From an uncultured Bacilli bacterium (GTDB taxonomy: Bacteria > Bacillota_I > Bacilli_A > RF39 > UBA660), in the NCBI GenBank assembly GCA_934169415.1, contig CAKPNP010000037.1, forward strand, positions 1 to 8,732: a stretch of 8,732 nt of DNA, in the 5' to 3' direction. The position numbers and the translations under genes are program-made. Shown one piece after another: positions 6,529 to 8,732 of this stretch. The stretch's first letter is position 1. Every line of letters starts with the position of its first letter. A model generated the notes under the pieces. The model was not told where the DNA came from, did not search any database, and saw only the letters and a list, made by a program, of their open reading frames with translations.

Positions 6529-8493
6529 ATGGATATCGAAGAGATAAAAGGAATTGGAGCTAAAACTGCTAATATATTAAGAAGGCTTAATATTAATAAC
6601 TTATATGATTTACTTACATATTATCCGTTTAGGTATGAATATATTAAACGAAGCGATATTAATGCATTAGTAAATGATAAAATAATAATGGATGGTGTAG
6701 TTTTAAATAATGCTTTAGTTACTTATTTAAAAAATCATAAGGATAAAATGAGTTTTAGATTAAATACCGGAACTAATATATTTAATGTTTCTATTTTTAA
6801 TAGAGGATATTTAAAAAATAAAATTATAGTTGGAAGTTCTGTAACTGTATTTGGCAAATATGATAGAAAAAGAAATATGATAGTAGCAAGTGATATTAAA
6901 CTATCTAAATTACCATTAAAGCCTATTATAGAGCCTGTTTATCATGTTACAACTGGTATAACTAGTTCTATATTAAATACATTAATTAAAAATAATATTA
7001 CAGATATAACTGATTATATTCCGACTTATTTAAGCGAGAAATACTCATTTTTATCTAAAATCCAGTCTATTAAAGAAATTCATAATCCTAGTAGTACTGA
7101 AAATTTAAAACAAGCTATTAATAGACTTAAGTATGAAGAATTATTTTTATTTATGCTTAAGATAAATAATTTGAAGAAAAATAAAACACAAAATGGACTT
7201 GTTAAAGAAATTGATTATGATAAAATTTTAGAAGTAATTAAATCTTTACCATTTGAATTAACTATCGATCAAAAAAAAGCAATTGATGATATATATAATG
7301 ATATGGTATCAGAAAATAGAATGAATAGACTTATACAAGGTGATGTTGGAAGTGGCAAAACGATAGTGTCTTTTATAGCTTTATATATGAATTATTTAGC
7401 AGGATATCAAGGTGCACTTATGGCTCCAACAGAAATACTTGCAAAACAGCACTATATTAATATTAAAAAAATATTTCCTTTATTAAATATTGAATTATTA
7501 ACAGGTAAATTAAAAGTTAAAGATAAAAAAAATATATATAATAGATTATCTAAAAATGAAATAGATATAGTAATAGGCACTCATGCATTAATAAGTGAAG
7601 ATGTTAAATATAATAATTTGGGTTTAGTTGTAACTGATGAACAACACCGTTTTGGAGTTAATCAAAGAGCTAATTTAAAAAATAAAGGAATAATGCCAGA
7701 TGTTTTATATATGAGTGCTACTCCAATACCTAGAACTTATGCAATAACTTTATTTGGAGATATGGATATATCGTTGATTAAAACAAAACCAAGTGGTAGA
7801 AAAGAAATTATTACATATTTGAAAAAAGAAAGTGAAATAAAAGATGTTTTGATGCTTATGTATCAAGAATTAAGAAATTCTCATCAAATATATGTAATAG
7901 CACCTCTTATAGAAGAAAGTGATAAAATAGAATTAGAAAACGTAATAAAATTGAAAGATAAAATGACTAGGGCATTTGGCAAATTATATACAATTGATAT
8001 AATGCATGGTAAATTATCTAATGCTGAAAAAGAAGATGTGATGGAAAGATTTAAAAATAATGAAGTTCAAATTTTAATAAGTACTACGGTTATAGAAGTA
8101 GGTGTAGATGTATCTAATGCTACTTGTATGGTCGTTTTTGATAGTTATAGATTTGGATTATCTGCACTGCATCAATTAAGAGGTAGAGTAGGTAGAAGTA
8201 GTTTACAATCTTATTTTGTAATGATTAGTAATAATGATGCTGAAAGATTAAAGGTTCTTACTAAAACTTCTGATGGATTTTTAGTATCTGAGGAGGATTT
8301 TAAATTGCGTGGAAGTGGTGACTTATTTGGTATAAGACAAAGTGGTGATATGCAGTTTAAATTAGCTGACTTAAAAAAAGATATTAATATGCTTAATATG
8401 GCTAAAGCTGATAGTGAAGAGTTTTTAGAAAAATATAAAGATAAATATGAGCATATATATAATAGTGTAAATAGTGTTGATAATTTAGATTAA
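6529..8493 (+). CDS. recG: ATP-dependent DNA helicase RecG
   Basis: This 654-residue helicase moves branched DNA, reverses stalled replication forks and processes Holliday junctions. The N-terminus has the helix-hairpin IKGIGAKTANILRRLNI followed by LTYYPFRYE. An OB-fold/wedge domain spans about 45-130. Helicase motifs follow: Walker A GDVGSGKT (271-278), DEQH (370-373) in TDEQHRFGV, SATPIPRT (396-403), STTVIEVGVDV (518-528), and QLRGRVGRS (549-557). The C-terminal DFKLRGSGDLFGIRQSG (590-606) is the RecG pattern that distinguishes it from Mfd and PriA. The length is slightly below the usual 670-690. The ATG at 6529 is chosen over an in-frame ATG at 6499 because of the ribosome binding site and promoter positions. 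It is not followed by plsX or fapR in the window, and probably forms a single-gene unit. Confidence 0.94.
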   Translation: MDIEEIKGIGAKTANILRRLNINNLYDLLTYYPFRYEYIKRSDINALVNDKIIMDGVVLNNALVTYLKNHKDKMSFRLNTGTNIFNVSIFNRGYLKNKIIVGSSVTVFGKYDRKRNMIVASDIKLSKLPLKPIIEPVYHVTTGITSSILNTLIKNNITDITDYIPTYLSEKYSFLSKIQSIKEIHNPSSTENLKQAINRLKYEELFLFMLKINNLKKNKTQNGLVKEIDYDKILEVIKSLPFELTIDQKKAIDDIYNDMVSENRMNRLIQGDVGSGKTIVSFIALYMNYLAGYQGALMAPTEILAKQHYINIKKIFPLLNIELLTGKLKVKDKKNIYNRLSKNEIDIVIGTHALISEDVKYNNLGLVVTDEQHRFGVNQRANLKNKGIMPDVLYMSATPIPRTYAITLFGDMDISLIKTKPSGRKEIITYLKKESEIKDVLMLMYQELRNSHQIYVIAPLIEESDKIELENVIKLKDKMTRAFGKLYTIDIMHGKLSNAEKEDVMERFKNNEVQILISTTVIEVGVDVSNATCMVVFDSYRFGLSALHQLRGRVGRSSLQSYFVMISNNDAERLKVLTKTSDGFLVSEEDFKLRGSGDLFGIRQSGDMQFKLADLKKDINMLNMAKADSEEFLEKYKDKYEHIYNSVNSVDNLD

Positions 8494-8497
8494 CTTA

Positions 8498-8526
8498 TTG
8501 ACAAACTAAAAATATGTATATATAAT
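8498..8526 (+). promoter_or_regulatory. Perfect consensus sigma-A promoter of the small RNA
   Basis: TTGACA (8498-8503) and TATAAT (8521-8526) are both exact and separated by exactly 17 bp. It is the only promoter in the window with both hexamers perfect. It starts four bases after the recG stop. The start of transcription is expected near 8533, the first base of a hairpin, and no open reading frame of note follows. Confidence 0.85.
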
Positions 8527-8532
8527 TATAAT

Positions 8533-8632
8533 AGCATGGTAACATGCTGATAGACCTCTTACGGATATATTATGTGAGTTGGTCTGACAAACCCCCTGAA
8601 ATTCCCCTCGAGAGAGGGGAATACTTTTGTTT
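8533..8632 (+). ncRNA. Candidate structured small RNA of unrecognised family (about 100 nt)
   Basis: Bases 8533-8622 contain 41 G/C of 90 (46%), while the 39 bases before hold 5 and the 110 after hold 20 (18%). This is the usual mark of a structured RNA in an AT-rich genome. Three hairpins can be drawn. H1 is AGCATG/CATGCT (8533-8538/8543-8548) with a GUAA tetraloop, starting at the predicted +1. H2 is AGACC/GGUCU (8552-8556/8581-8585) continued, after a small internal loop, by CUUAC/GUGAG (8558-8562/8574-8578) with one G-U pair and a loop of about 11 nt. H3 is AUUCCCCUC/GAGGGGAAU with a GAGA loop. Between H2 and H3 lies an unpaired stretch with CCCCC (8592-8596). No open frame fits. It lacks the conserved motifs of tmRNA, RNase P RNA, SRP RNA, T-boxes and the common riboswitches I know. 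It could be a trans-acting sRNA, or a leader for a gene beyond the window. Confidence 0.65.
8601..8632 (+). terminator. Terminator hairpin of the small RNA
   Basis: ATTCCCCTC (8601-8609) and GAGGGGAAT (8614-8622) form a perfect 9-bp stem closed by a GAGA (GNRA) tetraloop, followed by ACTTTTGTTT with T-rich bases at 8625-8632. The T tract is interrupted by one G, so some read-through is possible. Confidence 0.7.
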
Positions 8633-8660
8633 ATAAGGGATTTTTAACTATTTTTGATTT

Positions 8661-8698
8661 ATCTAGATACCATACTAGATATTAAATATTATATTTAG
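8661..8698 (+). repeat. Overlapping inverted repeats ahead of the final terminator
   Basis: ATCTAG (8661-8666) pairs with CTAGAT (8675-8680). The same CTAGATAT (8675-8682) can instead pair with ATATTTAG (8691-8698), with one G-T pair. TAGATACCA occurs twice, at 8664-8672 and 8696-8704. The two hairpins exclude each other because they share 8675-8680. The segment is AT-rich, so chance pairing is possible. Confidence 0.45.
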
Positions 8699-8722
8699 AT
8701 ACCAATAATATGGTATTTTTTT
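8697..8722 (+). terminator. Second terminator downstream of the small RNA
   Basis: ATACCA (8699-8704) pairs with TGGTAT (8711-8716) across a 6-nt loop. The stem can extend outward by G-T and A-T pairs to 8697/8718, and the T run spans 8716-8722. It is oriented for + strand transcripts and may catch read-through from the small RNA or end a transcript starting inside 8633-8696. Confidence 0.65.
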
Positions 8723-8732
8723 GATAAACTTA

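Noticed and set aside
8533..8563. Resemblance of AGCATG-GTAA-CATGCT followed by GATAGACCTCTTAC to the 3' half of fluoride (crcB) riboswitches.
   Set aside because: The required upstream GGCGAUG...CGCC stem and its pseudoknot partner are missing; that position is occupied by the promoter -10 region.
8654..8682. Possible promoter TTGATT with TAGATA at 16-bp spacing.
   Set aside because: Both hexamers are imperfect, the region is nearly all A/T, and only a terminator follows within the window.
8654..8698. A 14-codon reading frame from TTG 8654 to TAG 8696 ending just before the last terminator, as a possible leader peptide.
   Set aside because: It has a TTG start, a ribosome binding site (AAGGGA) too far upstream, no run of a regulatory amino acid, and a length expected by chance.

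Overview
This is a very AT-rich, compact stretch of bacterial chromosome with every gene on the + strand. Protein families, gene order and GGTGA/AGGAGG-type ribosome binding sites point to a low-GC Firmicute on the Bacilli side. A YutD protein is present, and prfB, a YitT/YvjA-type membrane protein, ftsE and ftsX stand in the order I recall from Bacillus (which has an extra cytochrome gene inside). An uncultured gut Bacilli lineage close to the Mollicutes would fit, but that is inference. UGA is a normal stop here: tryptophan is TGG throughout and a complete RF2 gene is present. No mobile element, CRISPR array, tRNA or rRNA is visible.

Layout. (1) 3-146: the 3' end of an Rpn/PD-(D/E)XK-type nuclease or putative transposase gene, closed by a terminator at 164-200. 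(2) 223-2787: a promoter, then a membrane-anchored SH3-like plus putative glycoside hydrolase protein, a YutD-family protein and a small HAD phosphatase, packed nearly end to end. The terminator's 5' arm lies inside the last codons of the HAD gene. (3) 2809-6428: a promoter, then prfB (RF2) with its autoregulatory +1 frameshift, a YitT-family membrane protein, ftsE and ftsX, again with almost no gaps, closed by a terminator that starts on the last base of the ftsX stop codon. (4) 6484-8493: a promoter and recG. (5) 8494-8732: a non-coding stretch with a perfect consensus promoter and an approximately 100-nt, GC-rich, strongly structured RNA candidate of no family I recognise. An AT-rich segment with overlapping inverted repeats and a second terminator follows.

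How the genes relate. Blocks 2 and 3 are consistent with housekeeping and cell-envelope work. FtsEX couples ATP hydrolysis to control of peptidoglycan hydrolases at division, and the anchored glycoside hydrolase-like protein would also act outside the membrane. RF2 terminates translation and senses its own level. RecG repairs stalled replication forks. The most interesting items are the unrecognised small RNA at 8533-8632 and the shared promoter layout of three operons, where the predicted transcription start falls almost on the Shine-Dalgarno sequence.
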